Source: Flagellimonas nanhaiensis
GTDB lineage: Bacteria > Bacteroidota > Bacteroidia > Flavobacteriales > Flavobacteriaceae
Direction: 5' to 3'
Assembly: GCF_003382275.1 (NCBI RefSeq)
Contig: NZ_QTJX01000002.1
Span: 744,001 to 808,000 of the forward strand
Length of the DNA: 64,000 bases
A model generated the notes under the pieces. It worked only from the letters and a program-made list of their open reading frames with translations. It ran no database searches and was not told the origin of the DNA. Positions 50,729 to 60,067 of the stretch are shown one piece after another. How positions within the stretch are numbered: position 1 is the first letter of the stretch; every line of letters starts with the position of its first letter. The position numbers and the translations under genes are program-made.

Positions 50729-51433
50729 ATGTACATACTTAAGCAATTAAGGCGTAAAAAAAATATCAGTCAAACAGATTTGGCAAAAGAAATTGGGGTA
50801 AGCCTTCGAACCATACAGCTGTATGAAAAGAAGAATGCCAATATTCCAATCAAAAATCTCACTAAGATTGCTGACTATTTTGAGATGACCATAGCCGAGC
50901 TTTACCTCTATGAGGTAAATGACTTTGAAGAGAGTTACATAAGAAAACAGCCTTTTGCCAAACATGGTAGCATCTTTTATCCGCTACAGCATGGTAAGTA
51001 TTTAATTATGACGCCCCTGGTGCTTACGGAACATTACACGGAGTACATAAGGAATATTGATCTGACCAATAAAAAGATTCCCTTTAAAACGGGGTTTGTT
51101 ATAGATTCCTTGGAAGAAGCACCTTGCATGGCCTTTGAAGTTTCGGGAGACTCTATGAACGATCAAACAATCAAGGCCATACCCAATAAGACCATTGTTT
51201 TGGGAATTGGTTTGGAGAAAGACCAATTTTCTAACACCAGTATGGAACTTTTGAACAAACCCTATGTGTTGGTATGTAAGGACAGGATTATTTGCAAACA
51301 GATTTCTGGATATGACGACCAGAAGAAGTCGGTGCGATGTCATAATTTGAACAAATCCCCGGAATATCAAGATTTCGACCTTCCTTTAGATGAAATTCTT
51401 CAGGTCTTTAAAGTTCTGAAAAAGCAACTTTGA
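50729..51433 (+). CDS. XRE-family repressor with S24 (LexA/CI-like) C-terminal domain
   Basis: This 234-residue protein has an N-terminal XRE helix-turn-helix (about 4-58; LRRKKNISQTDLAKEIGVS, TIQLYEKKNANIPIKNLTKIADYF) and a C-terminal S24-like domain with EVSGDSMND (Ser142) and a Lys in RIICKQI (Lys190), the Ser/Lys dyad pattern. No Ala-Gly cleavage site is evident before the Ser, so self-cleavage is uncertain. Two matching palindromes upstream suggest autoregulation. An in-frame ATG at 50696 would overlap operator 2. The 3' end overlaps the Vsr-like gene by 26 bp. Confidence 0.85.
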   Translation: MYILKQLRRKKNISQTDLAKEIGVSLRTIQLYEKKNANIPIKNLTKIADYFEMTIAELYLYEVNDFEESYIRKQPFAKHGSIFYPLQHGKYLIMTPLVLTEHYTEYIRNIDLTNKKIPFKTGFVIDSLEEAPCMAFEVSGDSMNDQTIKAIPNKTIVLGIGLEKDQFSNTSMELLNKPYVLVCKDRIICKQISGYDDQKKSVRCHNLNKSPEYQDFDLPLDEILQVFKVLKKQL

Positions 51434-51908
51434 CCCTTTCCAGGTGGTCCAACACTTGTTGAAGGCAAGAATCAAGGTTCTTTTTTACCTCACCTTCCCA
51501 AAACCTAAAAACTGTATACCCTAAGTCCTTCAAACCAAGATTAACTTCTTGATCACGCTGAATGTTTCGTTCAATTTTTGGAATCCAAAATTCGCGGTTG
51601 GTCTTTATTTTATGCTTTCGTTCCTCCCAATTGTGACCATGCCAGAATTCGCCATCAATAAAGATGACTGTTCTGTACTTTTTTAGCGCGATATCCGGCT
51701 TTCCTATCAGTTTTTTATAATCGATGCGGTATCGGTACCCTGCCTGCCACAACGCCTTTCTAAAAGCCAGTTCTGGTTTGGTGTTCTTTCCCTGAATCTT
51801 CCCCATGATTTTGGAACGCTCAGGCGTAGTGTAAAAGCCTGATTCCTCATTAAATCTTGGCACTTTGATACGCTCCTGGGGATAATATTTGTCTTTTTCG
51901 CTAGTCAT
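51408..51908 (-). CDS. Vsr-like very short patch repair endonuclease lacking zinc cysteines
   Basis: This 166-residue protein keeps the Vsr fold signature: RSKIMGKIQGKNTKPELAFRKAL (acidic Glu46), GYRYR, GKPDIAL (Asp72), FIDGEFWHGHNW (His90) and NIQRDQEVN (Asp119). E. coli Vsr binds structural zinc through Cys66, Cys73 and Cys117; the matching places here are Glu, Trp and Gly (GEFW, HNW, FWEGE). No cytosine methylase gene, the usual partner, is in the window. It may be a mismatch or restriction-type endonuclease. It overlaps the upstream exported-protein gene by 8 bp. Confidence 0.8.
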   Translation of the reverse strand: MTSEKDKYYPQERIKVPRFNEESGFYTTPERSKIMGKIQGKNTKPELAFRKALWQAGYRYRIDYKKLIGKPDIALKKYRTVIFIDGEFWHGHNWEERKHKIKTNREFWIPKIERNIQRDQEVNLGLKDLGYTVFRFWEGEVKKNLDSCLQQVLDHLERVKVAFSEL

Positions 51909-52557
51909 ATGCCTGGTACAGGACCACCAAATCGTCCGAATGGTTGTCAACATTGATAGTAAAACCATCCGAATTAAAAGTGGTAACGCTGGCCGTGGTC
52001 AAACCCAATGAATCACCATTTTGGTTACCGTACCGGATACCTACGCAATGTGAACTGGATGCGTATCGGGAAATATCATTAATGGAATTTCCAGAACCTC
52101 CAATATAAATACTTTGTTGAACCACCGAACCGCTATCATCGCGGGCAAAACCATTAGCCGTTCCAAAAGAGTTGGGGAGGAACCTGTTATTGTTTCCAAC
52201 GCCATTGTCAGAGTTCAGATTGTATGACTCCACATTGGCATGGGCTACAAAACTGATCTGCGAAGGTTGAAAAGGTAATCCGTTGATGGTTTGGTTTCCT
52301 GTTGAAGAGATAATAAAGGCACCAAAGTATACATTAGGCGTGTTTGATGCTGCAATTTCGCTCCAGTTGCTTCCGTTAAATCGGTAAACATTCTGTGTAT
52401 CCGTTGCATAGGCCAAAGCTCCTTGCTGAGCATCGGTTATGGCGGTTATCTGTGCCAATGTTGCAGTTGGTAGGGTAAAAACAGAATTAGCGTCGAGTTG
52501 GGAGTGTAAGCAAATAGTGAATAGAAAAAATAGGGGTGGTATAAGAAGGTTTTTCAT
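51901..52557 (-). CDS. Exported protein of unknown function
   Basis: This 218-residue protein has a signal peptide (MKNLLIPPLFFLFTICLHSQ) and a segment common in Bacteroidota surface proteins (TLAQITAITDAQQGALAYATDTQNVYRFNGSNW, in pieces), then a beta-rich Asn/Ser/Gly domain ending DDLVVLYQAYD. It is probably secreted or at the surface. The stop overlaps the Vsr-like start by 8 bp, so the two are co-translated, an odd pairing. The start at 52557 is chosen for the signal peptide over 52632. Confidence 0.7.
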   Translation of the reverse strand: MKNLLIPPLFFLFTICLHSQLDANSVFTLPTATLAQITAITDAQQGALAYATDTQNVYRFNGSNWSEIAASNTPNVYFGAFIISSTGNQTINGLPFQPSQISFVAHANVESYNLNSDNGVGNNNRFLPNSFGTANGFARDDSGSVVQQSIYIGGSGNSINDISRYASSSHCVGIRYGNQNGDSLGLTTASVTTFNSDGFTINVDNHSDDLVVLYQAYD

Positions 52558-52582
52558 AAGCGGAGGATTTAGATAAAAATAA

Positions 52583-52612
52583 AAAAACCTGCCGGGGTAT
52601 TGGCAGGTTTTT
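52583..52612. terminator. Bidirectional terminator between sdhB and the exported-protein gene
   Basis: AAAAACCTGCC/GGCAGGTTTTT is a perfect 11-bp stem with an 8-bp loop; A and T runs on both sides allow termination in either direction. It ends the sdhCAB transcript on the minus strand, 20 bp after the sdhB stop. Confidence 0.85.
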
Positions 52613-52632
52613 CGATATAATGTGTAGGACAA

Positions 52633-53379
52633 TTAGCCTTTGATACTGGCAGAAAGGTATTCTCTGTTCATCCGTGCAATATTGGTAAGGGAAATACCCT
52701 TTGGGCATTCCACTTCGCAAGCACCGGTATTGGTACAGTTTCCAAAACCTTCCAAATCCATTTGCCTAACCATGTTCTGAACACGGTCCGCTGCTTCAAC
52801 CCTACCTTGAGGTAGCAACGCGAACTGTGAAACTTTTGCTGAGGTAAATAACATTGCACTTGCATTTTTACAGGCTGCAACGCATGCACCACAACCAATA
52901 CAAGCGGCGGCATCCATGGCTTCGTCCGCAGCATGTTTGCTAATAGGAATGGCATTGGCATCTATGGTATTACCAGAGGTGTTTACAGAAATAAAACCTC
53001 CAGCTTGCTGAATTCTGTCAAAAGAGCTTCGGTCCACGATCAAATCCTTGATTACAGGAAATGCTTTGGCCCTGAAGGGCTCAATTACAATCGTATCACC
53101 ATCATTGAACTTTCGCATGTGCAATTGGCAAGTGGTGATCAATCTATCCGGGCCATGTGGTTCTCCATTGATTTGCAATGAGCAGGTTCCGCATATACCT
53201 TCTCTACAATCATGGTCAAACTCAACAGGTTCCTCTCCTTTGGACACCAATTCTTCATTAAGGATATCCAACATTTCCAAGAAAGACATGTCTCCTTCAA
53301 CCCCATCAAGGGTATAGTCTACCATTTTACCTTTGGACTGTGCGTCTTTTTGACGCCATATTTTTAGATATAATTTCAT
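52633..53379 (-). CDS. sdhB: Succinate dehydrogenase/fumarate reductase iron-sulfur subunit
   Basis: This 248-residue protein carries three clusters: 2Fe-2S ligands in [16 protein letters not shown], and 4Fe-4S/3Fe-4S ligands in [15 protein letters not shown] and [15 protein letters not shown]. It passes electrons from the flavoprotein to the membrane cytochrome. Last gene of the operon, 6 bp after sdhA. Confidence 0.96.
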   Translation of the reverse strand: MKLYLKIWRQKDAQSKGKMVDYTLDGVEGDMSFLEMLDILNEELVSKGEEPVEFDHDCREGICGTCSLQINGEPHGPDRLITTCQLHMRKFNDGDTIVIEPFRAKAFPVIKDLIVDRSSFDRIQQAGGFISVNTSGNTIDANAIPISKHAADEAMDAAACIGCGACVAACKNASAMLFTSAKVSQFALLPQGRVEAADRVQNMVRQMDLEGFGNCTNTGACEVECPKGISLTNIARMNREYLSASIKG

Positions 53380-53385
53380 AGCTTT

Positions 53386-55389
53386 CTATTTGTAGGATCG
53401 TGTCTTCAATTCGATGTTTTCATAAACCAAATCCTCTTTGTGGAGTTTGGCATCTTTTGGTTCTCCCATATATTCCCAAGCGGAAACAAACTTGAAGTTT
53501 TCATCATCCCGAAGGGCTTCACCTTCTTTAGTTTGATATTCTTCCCGGAAGTGACCTCCACAAGACTCATTTCTAAGGAGGGCATCTTTAGCAAACAGCT
53601 CACCCAATTCTAGGAAATCAGCAACCCTAGCGGCCTTTTCCAATTCTTGGTTCTTGGAATCCATTGTGCCTGGAATTTTTACGTTTTCCCAGAAATCTTT
53701 ACGAAGCTCGGCAATCTCCTTGATGGCTTCTTCAAGATCCTTGGCGTTTCTGGCCATACCACATTTGTTCCACATGATCTTACCCAATTTTTTGTGGTAA
53801 TGATCCACAGAGTGGATTCCGGAGCCGGACATCAATTTTTCCAATTTCTCCCTAACTTCTTTCTCAACGGCTTCAAACTCTTCCGCCTCTGTTGATATTG
53901 GTCCTGTTCGGATATCATCGGCAAGATAATCCCCGATGGTATAAGGAAGCACAAAATAGCCATCGGCAAGTCCCTGCATAAGAGCGGAGGCTCCTAAACG
54001 GTTGGCGCCGTGATCACTAAAGTTGGCTTCCCCGGCACAATAGCAGCCTGGAATGGTGGTCTGAAGGTTATAATCTACCCAAAGACCTCCCATGGTATAG
54101 TGTACCGCTGGATAGATCATCATTGGGGTTTTATACGGATTCTCATCCACGATTTTTTCATACATCTGGAAAAGGTTACCATATTTGGCCTCAATGACCT
54201 CTTCACCTAATTTGATGATTGTAGACTCATCGGGATTTTTAATTCCTGAGGTCATGGCCTTCTCCTTTCCATAGCGATGGATGGCTGCAGCAAAATCCAA
54301 GAATACGGCTTCTCCGGTCTTGTTTACACCAAAGCCGGCATCGCAACGTTCTTTCGCAGCCCTTGATGCCACATCACGAGGCACAAGGTTACCAAAGGCA
54401 GGATATCTTCTTTCTAGATAATAATCGCGTTCTTCTTCTGAAAGTTGCGTAGGCTTCAATTTTCCTTCTCTAATGGCCACAGCATCTTCTTTTCTCTTCG
54501 GCACCCAAATACGTCCATCATTCCTCAAGGATTCCGACATCAAGGTCAGTTTGGATTGGTGCTCTCCAGATACTGGAATGCAGGTTGGGTGGATCTGTGT
54601 AAAACAGGGATTTGCAAAAAAGGCCCCTCTTTTGTGCGCTTTCCAGGCAGCCGTTACATTACTTCCCATGGCATTCGTGGAAAGGAAAAACACATTACCA
54701 TAACCACCAGTGGCCAAAACCACGGCATGGGCAGCATGTCTTTGAATTTCACCAGAGACCAAATCGCGGGCTATAATTCCCCTGGCTTTTCCATCTACCA
54801 AAACAATATCCAGCATTTCATGACGGTTAAAGGCCTGAATCTTACCACGATTGATTTGCCTGTTCATAGCAGAATAGGCGCCCAACAAAAGTTGTTGCCC
54901 TGTCTGACCTTTTGCATAGAACGTTCTGGAAACCAATACACCTCCGAAGGAACGGTTATCCAAAAGACCACCATATTCCCTTGCGAAAGGAACACCTTGG
55001 GCCACACATTGATCTATAATATTTCCTGAAACTTCAGCCAAACGATACACATTGGCTTCTCTTGAGCGATAATCACCCCCCTTAATTGTATCGTAAAAAA
55101 GACGATAATCACTATCTCCATCACCTTGATAGTTTTTTGAAGCATTGATTCCACCTTGAGCTGCAATGGAGTGCGCTCTACGTGGGGAATCTTGGTAGCA
55201 GAAAGTCTTTACATTATACCCAAGTTCGGCCAAGGTTGCTGCAGCAGCACCTCCCGCCAATCCAGTTCCAACAACAATGATATCTATGTTTCTTTTGTTG
55301 GCAGGGTTAACCAGGTTAATGTCATTTTTATGTTTAGTCCATTTATCGGCCAGTGGCCCCGATGGAATTTTAGAGTCCAATACTGCCAT
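53386..55389 (-). CDS. sdhA: Succinate dehydrogenase/fumarate reductase flavoprotein subunit
   Basis: This 667-residue flavoprotein has the FAD dinucleotide motif [18 protein letters not shown], the covalent-FAD His region [18 protein letters not shown], the GRAQ-like substrate loop near [15 protein letters not shown], and [25 protein letters not shown]. It oxidises succinate to fumarate. Length (longer than E. coli SdhA) and context fit the Bacteroidota/B. subtilis-like enzyme. Confidence 0.96.
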   Translation of the reverse strand: MAVLDSKIPSGPLADKWTKHKNDINLVNPANKRNIDIIVVGTGLAGGAAAATLAELGYNVKTFCYQDSPRRAHSIAAQGGINASKNYQGDGDSDYRLFYDTIKGGDYRSREANVYRLAEVSGNIIDQCVAQGVPFAREYGGLLDNRSFGGVLVSRTFYAKGQTGQQLLLGAYSAMNRQINRGKIQAFNRHEMLDIVLVDGKARGIIARDLVSGEIQRHAAHAVVLATGGYGNVFFLSTNAMGSNVTAAWKAHKRGAFFANPCFTQIHPTCIPVSGEHQSKLTLMSESLRNDGRIWVPKRKEDAVAIREGKLKPTQLSEEERDYYLERRYPAFGNLVPRDVASRAAKERCDAGFGVNKTGEAVFLDFAAAIHRYGKEKAMTSGIKNPDESTIIKLGEEVIEAKYGNLFQMYEKIVDENPYKTPMMIYPAVHYTMGGLWVDYNLQTTIPGCYCAGEANFSDHGANRLGASALMQGLADGYFVLPYTIGDYLADDIRTGPISTEAEEFEAVEKEVREKLEKLMSGSGIHSVDHYHKKLGKIMWNKCGMARNAKDLEEAIKEIAELRKDFWENVKIPGTMDSKNQELEKAARVADFLELGELFAKDALLRNESCGGHFREEYQTKEGEALRDDENFKFVSAWEYMGEPKDAKLHKEDLVYENIELKTRSYK

Positions 55390-55391
55390 AA

Positions 55392-56060
55392 TTAATGTGT
55401 TATTGGGTTAAGGTGATGATATATTGCGATGAATACAAAGGCCAAAGGAACGACCACTGCAAATATTTTTGCGAATTTCTTGAAACCTTCCGTGTATTTG
55501 TTGTTCACTCCCATAGACTGAAGGGAGGATGCAAAGCCGTGCCATAGGTGAAGGCTAAGCAATACAAATGCTATCACATAGAGTATGGTTCTCCAGAAAG
55601 GCTCAAATTTTTCAACTGTTTCAGCGTAGTACCTCGTAGGGTCTTCTGGTTTGACCTCTACATATTTGTAGGCCATTTCATGAATCCAAAAATCATAGAA
55701 ATGAAGGAATAGAAATGCCAAAATCACCAAACCGGAATAAATCATGTTTCGTGATACCCAAGAGGCATTTTCACTCCCCTTGTATTTTACATAGGCCATT
55801 CCTCTTGCATTTTTGTTCTGAATCTCAAGAACAAATCCCATAACAAAGTGTACAATTACGCCTGCAACCAGAATAGGTTGCATAAGAAACTGAACAATTG
55901 GGTTGTACCCCATAAAATGGGAAGCTTCGTTAAAGAAGTCCGGTGAAAATACGGACGCAAGATTAATTGTTACGTGAAGTACCAAAAAAATGACCAAAAA
56001 AAGACCCGAAAGTGCCATGACAACTTTTCGGGCAATTGAAGATTTTATTAATCCACTCAT
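55392..56060 (-). CDS. sdhC: Succinate dehydrogenase cytochrome b subunit
   Basis: This 222-residue membrane anchor has five hydrophobic helices and candidate haem-ligand His residues ([48 protein letters not shown]). A single fused anchor subunit, not SdhC plus SdhD, matches the diheme type of B. subtilis and Wolinella. It passes electrons to menaquinone, the usual Bacteroidota quinone. The start at 56060 ([13 protein letters not shown]) sits just after a good promoter. Confidence 0.92.
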   Translation of the reverse strand: MSGLIKSSIARKVVMALSGLFLVIFLVLHVTINLASVFSPDFFNEASHFMGYNPIVQFLMQPILVAGVIVHFVMGFVLEIQNKNARGMAYVKYKGSENASWVSRNMIYSGLVILAFLFLHFYDFWIHEMAYKYVEVKPEDPTRYYAETVEKFEPFWRTILYVIAFVLLSLHLWHGFASSLQSMGVNNKYTEGFKKFAKIFAVVVPLAFVFIAIYHHLNPITH

Positions 56061-56078
56061 CAGTGCTGGTTTTATCAG

Positions 56079-56110
56079 CAAATTTACAGCACAGACAAGT
56101 TTTTAACAAA
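56079..56110 (-). promoter_or_regulatory. Promoter of the sdhCAB operon
   Basis: On the minus strand TTTG (56110-56107), a 20-bp spacer and TAAATTTG (56086-56079) match the Bacteroidota consensus. The start codon at 56060 is 18 bp beyond the -7 element. Confidence 0.6.
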
Positions 56111-56171
56111 CTTTAAATAAGGGAAAGGCTCTTATTTAGAAGGGTTATGATCAAGGAGTTTTAAAGGGTGG

Positions 56172-56879
56172 TCAATCCCACTGCAAATGGAAATTACCGC
56201 GCAATTGAGAAGAGTCGGGATCAAACCGAATAACATACCATTGACCACTTATGGAAGCAATGATCGGTTCATTGGTCAAAGTCCCTTCATAGTAGGAATG
56301 TTCATCGGTATTGGGTATATCCTGGGGGTTTGCATCCTCGCAATAGGTACAATAATGCATGCTGAAGGTATTTCCATCAAGAGACCAAACCCCAACTCCT
56401 TTGGAACCGGCCACCCCTATAATTTCTACCTCCAAGGTCCCGTCTTCAAATAACCAAAACTGTCTATCGTAATCGATTTCATCAGACATGGGATCATTGT
56501 TATGTCCACCCGACCAGAAGGAATCCTTAAGGACATTGTTCAGTTCAAGACTGGTTTCCCAGCTTTTTTCACCGCTGATGGCATTGACTACAATTTCATG
56601 GGTGCCTAGGGGCAAGTGCCTTTCTATTTCTATGGCTCCGGTATTTTGATTTATGCTAAGTCCTTCCAAGTCTTCTTTCAGGGAAAAGGTGCCTTTATCC
56701 CCTGGCCACTCCATGGTCGGGGCTTGTAATGTAACCGTAGACCTGAATTCCACCTCAAAAACGTCCGAGGCATAAGCGAAGGTTACCGGTGGGTCATTTG
56801 CATCCTTGGAGCAGGCTGTACCCAAAAGAAATAGAAGTCCAAAAAGGCATAGTATAGTTCTAGAGTGATCTTTTTTCAT
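56172..56879 (-). CDS. Lipoprotein of unknown function
   Basis: This 235-residue protein has the lipobox FLLGTAC (about residue 23) and a beta-rich body. The segment LSINQNTGAIEIERHLPLGTHEIVVNA looks cadherin-like, and the second half (WSLDGNTFSMHYCTYCE...) resembles lipocalin-like or glycosyl-hydrolase-associated domains. No family is assigned. It overlaps the upstream lipoprotein gene by 20 bp. Confidence 0.65.
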   Translation of the reverse strand: MKKDHSRTILCLFGLLFLLGTACSKDANDPPVTFAYASDVFEVEFRSTVTLQAPTMEWPGDKGTFSLKEDLEGLSINQNTGAIEIERHLPLGTHEIVVNAISGEKSWETSLELNNVLKDSFWSGGHNNDPMSDEIDYDRQFWLFEDGTLEVEIIGVAGSKGVGVWSLDGNTFSMHYCTYCEDANPQDIPNTDEHSYYEGTLTNEPIIASISGQWYVIRFDPDSSQLRGNFHLQWD

Positions 56880-57663
56880 AACTGATGGCGTATTTTATGT
56901 TAGTTCCACTTAATCCGGTAGATCTAAAATCAAAGGACAGAAGATTGCCCTCCCCATCCCGGATCTTGTTTTGATATTGATAATTATAATCCCCTATTTG
57001 GACTGCTTCAAGGTCGTTTTGATTGAAAAAATACAATTCGTAAGGAGTATAGAAAAAGAACAAGCCATTCCACAGGGACAAGGCGGGTTGAAGTGCCATA
57101 TCTGCAAAGATACCCCTACTGTTTTCTGAGGTTTCCAATTGTATGTGGTTAATTCCTATGTACATCTCTGTTAGGTTGTTTTCTGCATCAAAACGGCACG
57201 AAGTGGGCAGGTTGCCCAAATCGCCATTCACACCATATATCAATTGATCTTCATTGTAAAAAACCGTGGTTTCATGCGCTGTGGCATTTATTTCCATATC
57301 TATTCCGGTTATGATATTGTTGCCTCCATAGGTGAAGAAAATGTCATAACCGATTCCGTTCAATACATCTTCCGTGAGCACTTGCATCAATTGCCCTTCG
57401 GGGCTATAATGAAATTCCGATTGCATGTGGGACACATCACCATTGGAGTTTCGCTGTTGGTCGATAAAGGATATATTGTTGTTCAAATCATAGGAGAGTT
57501 CATACTCTATAGTTTCTCCAGTGTCGTGCTGCAACGAAATAGTCTTTGGAAAAAAGCCTCGTTCCATTTCTGGGACCGTGCTGTTACCGCCATCGTTATT
57601 CTTGGAACATTGCACTATGATTGTAAGGGCAGCGCAAAGGAATAAGAACTTCAAAATTTTCAT
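56860..57663 (-). CDS. Lipoprotein with YD/DUF4595-like beta repeats
   Basis: This 267-residue protein has a signal peptide and lipobox (LTIIVQC, Cys19). The body alternates short beta hairpins (YELSYDLNNNISFIDQQRN; HYSPEGQLMQVLTE; CRFDAENNLTEMYIG; YQNKIRDGEGNLLSF), as in DUF4595/YD-repeat-like lipoproteins. It is probably surface or periplasmic; function unknown. It is the upstream partner of the lipoprotein at 56172 (20-bp overlap). Confidence 0.65.
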   Translation of the reverse strand: MKILKFLFLCAALTIIVQCSKNNDGGNSTVPEMERGFFPKTISLQHDTGETIEYELSYDLNNNISFIDQQRNSNGDVSHMQSEFHYSPEGQLMQVLTEDVLNGIGYDIFFTYGGNNIITGIDMEINATAHETTVFYNEDQLIYGVNGDLGNLPTSCRFDAENNLTEMYIGINHIQLETSENSRGIFADMALQPALSLWNGLFFFYTPYELYFFNQNDLEAVQIGDYNYQYQNKIRDGEGNLLSFDFRSTGLSGTNIKYAISYEKRSL

Positions 57664-57687
57664 GATTTCTACGGATAGATTTTTCTT

Positions 57688-58293
57688 TTACTTCAATGTA
57701 AAAATGACTTCAATGTCATATCGAATGGCACCCAAGGGTTGGTCATAATAAACACTGACCTGTTGTGGAATGTTTATTTGATTATTATCTGTAACCTGAA
57801 CAATTTCAAGGTGATTTTTTCCTTGAATCTTCGCTATTACCATGGCCTTGCTCCTTGCATTTTGGAGTGCGTCCTGCATCAAGTTTTGTGCCTCGTTCTC
57901 CTCTATTACAACAGTTGCCCCATAGGTGAGCCGTTGCACTCCCCTAGATTTTGTGTTCAAAAACCGACTAAATTCTTCAAAAGAGGATGATCTGTACTCG
58001 TATATAGTACCTTCCTTTTCATGGCCAAGGATAATATAGGCCGTCTGGTTTTCCGTAAGCATGTCAAGAGATAAGTTGTTCTTTTGGAGAGCATTATTGT
58101 ATTTGCCCTTCATCTGATCCAGTGTCATGGCATCTTCTGGGTAACTGGAATAGGTTCCGCTCACTGTAACCGAACCATAGAAATCCGGAGTGCTATCTAT
58201 GTGCATGGCCCTACCCAAAACCTTAATGGTCAATGGTTCTTGAGCATGTAAACAACAAGCAAGGAATAGTGATATGATTGGAATGATCTTCAT
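57688..58293 (-). CDS. SIMPL (DUF541)-like periplasmic protein
   Basis: This 201-residue protein has a signal peptide (MKIIPIISLFLACCLHAQ), an N-terminal strand region (LTIKVLGRAMHIDSTPDFYGSVTVSGTYSS) and a C-terminal stretch (MQDALQNARSKAMVIAKIQGKNHLEIVQVTDNN, in pieces) matching the SIMPL/DUF541 pattern. Such proteins are linked to oxidative stress or unknown periplasmic tasks. It is probably co-transcribed with the downstream lipoprotein genes (24-bp gap). Confidence 0.7.
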   Translation of the reverse strand: MKIIPIISLFLACCLHAQEPLTIKVLGRAMHIDSTPDFYGSVTVSGTYSSYPEDAMTLDQMKGKYNNALQKNNLSLDMLTENQTAYIILGHEKEGTIYEYRSSSFEEFSRFLNTKSRGVQRLTYGATVVIEENEAQNLMQDALQNARSKAMVIAKIQGKNHLEIVQVTDNNQINIPQQVSVYYDQPLGAIRYDIEVIFTLK

Positions 58294-58434
58294 GGTAAAA
58301 TGGGATTAAAAAATAGGTATTGAATTGTATTGCAGTCATCCGCTTATTTAATGTTGCATAGGGATGACTTAAAAGAAATCGAAAGACGACAAAAAGTAGT
58401 TCCCAGCCATTTGACCGGGAACTAATGGGTTCAA

Positions 58435-59064
58435 TTATTCTTCGAAATTGAAGTGTTTGGCAACTTGCTCATAGGTCATTTTTGAATAATCTACAGCTTT
58501 GCTGCCCAAGCCTCCAGGAGGTCCTGAGGTTACAGGAGTTCCACCAGGAATGAGAACATATCGATATTGCTCCAAGAAAGAACCATCACCTGCGGACTCG
58601 CCTTCTTCATTGGTAGCGACCGAAATTCGAATTTCTCCATCCTGAGCTCTAAAATAGTACGATTGTTGTCTGGCTGCTCCGAATACTACAGGAAGGGGAT
58701 ATACCAAACTGCCTAAGGATACATCTGTTCGTCTGGCGTAAACCAGAATAGTCCCGAAGTCCAACATGTCTTCGTCTATGTCGGGAGCGTCAATCACAAA
58801 AGAGGCAGATGCACCAACTATGTTGTTTCCCAATTCCGTATCTATCCAATCTGAATACATCACATTGGCTGTTCCAGGATCTCCCTGCTCTCCTTGTTCT
58901 CCCTGGGCACCATCAGCACCGTTTGCCCCAGCTGGGCCTTGCTCGCCTTGTGGCCCTTGAGGACCAGCGGGTCCTGTTTCACCATCCTCTGCTGAACAGG
59001 AGGCTATTAATGAGCCAATGAACAAGATGGCCAATGTGTAAATAAGCTTTGTTTTTGTCTGCAT
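58435..59064 (-). CDS. Collagen-like lipoprotein
   Basis: This 209-residue lipoprotein has the lipobox LIASC (Cys23), 13 consecutive Gly-X-Y triplets at about residues 28-66 (GETGPAGPQGPQGEQ ... GDPGTA) and a globular beta-rich C-terminal domain of about 140 residues. It is probably a surface trimer with a short collagen stalk. A TAGTTTTG -7 element (59100-59093) lies 28 bp upstream of the start. Function unknown. Confidence 0.8.
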   Translation of the reverse strand: MQTKTKLIYTLAILFIGSLIASCSAEDGETGPAGPQGPQGEQGPAGANGADGAQGEQGEQGDPGTANVMYSDWIDTELGNNIVGASASFVIDAPDIDEDMLDFGTILVYARRTDVSLGSLVYPLPVVFGAARQQSYYFRAQDGEIRISVATNEEGESAGDGSFLEQYRYVLIPGGTPVTSGPPGGLGSKAVDYSKMTYEQVAKHFNFEE

Positions 59065-59092
59065 AACGTAATGAGGTTTAAATTTATAGCCC

Positions 59093-59100
59093 CAAAACTA
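59093..59100 (-). promoter_or_regulatory. Promoter -7 element for the collagen-like lipoprotein
   Basis: TAGTTTTG on the minus strand, a full TAnnTTTG match. No clear -33 element. The rest of the 253-bp gap to the LytT gene holds no other feature I can support, apart from a TAATTTG seven-mer near 59294. Confidence 0.35.
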
Positions 59101-59317
59101 AGACCGGGCTGGAGTTGAGATGAATGTATAGGTATGACACGGTTAAACTATTTTGTTGCTCTACACTTTTAGTGTGTGAACTGTTTTTTTTCAGGTAAAA
59201 AGGAATTTTTGCATGCTATACATCAAAACAGCGGTTTATACACTAAATTGATCAGTCCATAACAAATTGGACATTCCCTCTTTAACAAGGATGTAATTTG
59301 TTCTAAAGATCAACCTC

Positions 59318-60061
59318 ATGATAAAAGCGATCATAGTAGATGACGAATCTGCAGCTATAAACAGCTTGTCCTGGGAGCTTCAGAAATTTCCGGAAGAGAT
59401 TAAGATCATAGAAACATTTACTTCGGCTACTGAGGCCATATCCGGAATCAACTACTTAAAACCGGATTGTGTTTTTTTGGATGTTGAAATGCCTGAGATG
59501 AATGGGTTCACATTACTTGGGAACCTCTCGTATCGCAACTTCGCCATTGTCGTCACCACGGCCTATGATCAATACGCCATACAGGCAATCAAGGAAAACG
59601 CATTGGACTATGTCCTGAAACCTGTGGATGAGGAGGACATCAGAACCATAATTGAAAAACTGAAAAGACTTAGTCTTTCCAACAGCTTTCAAGAACAGTT
59701 TCAAGAAACCTTAAATGCACTGACCAAGGCCAGTACCAAACAAATGGTGCAGTTTCCTGTTAACGGCAAAATACTTTTTGCCCGGGTAGAGGATATTATC
59801 CATTGTGAATCGGATGGGAATTATACCAACATTTTTTTGGAGTCTGGCAAGAGCTTTTGCGTTTCCAAAAAATTAAAGGAGATAGAAGGATTATTGCCAG
59901 AATCCATTTTTTTCAGGGTTCACAATTCCTTTGTCATCAACACCCTAAAAGTAACGGAGTATATCAAGTCCGAGGGATATGTGGTTTTGTCCAACCAAAA
60001 ACGGATATCAGTTTCCCGAGTAAAAAAAGATGCTTTTCTAAAGAAAATGGCCCAGTGCTAG
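59318..60061 (+). CDS. LytTR family response regulator
   Basis: This 247-residue protein has a receiver domain (1-120: acidic pocket DDES, phospho-acceptor Asp in PDCVFLDVEMPEMNG, Lys in LDYVLKPVDEED) and a LytTR DNA-binding domain (about 140-247: VQFPVNGKILFARVEDIIHCESDGNYTNIF, in pieces). It pairs with the LytS-like kinase 6 bp downstream. Its position beside the exported-protein cluster hints at envelope control, but no target site was found. Confidence 0.92.
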   Translation: MIKAIIVDDESAAINSLSWELQKFPEEIKIIETFTSATEAISGINYLKPDCVFLDVEMPEMNGFTLLGNLSYRNFAIVVTTAYDQYAIQAIKENALDYVLKPVDEEDIRTIIEKLKRLSLSNSFQEQFQETLNALTKASTKQMVQFPVNGKILFARVEDIIHCESDGNYTNIFLESGKSFCVSKKLKEIEGLLPESIFFRVHNSFVINTLKVTEYIKSEGYVVLSNQKRISVSRVKKDAFLKKMAQC

Positions 60062-60067
60062 AAAGGT

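Noticed and set aside
51408-52557. A complete restriction-modification or prophage module
   Set aside because: No methylase, integrase, terminase or structural phage genes are present; only a repressor, a Vsr-like nuclease and an exported protein.
54445-55029. 194-codon reading frame opposite sdhA
   Set aside because: Antisense shadow of a highly conserved gene; the sequence shows no plausible protein features.
58850-58985. GC-rich tandem DNA repeat
   Set aside because: It encodes the Gly-X-Y triplets of the collagen-like lipoprotein and is not an independent element.
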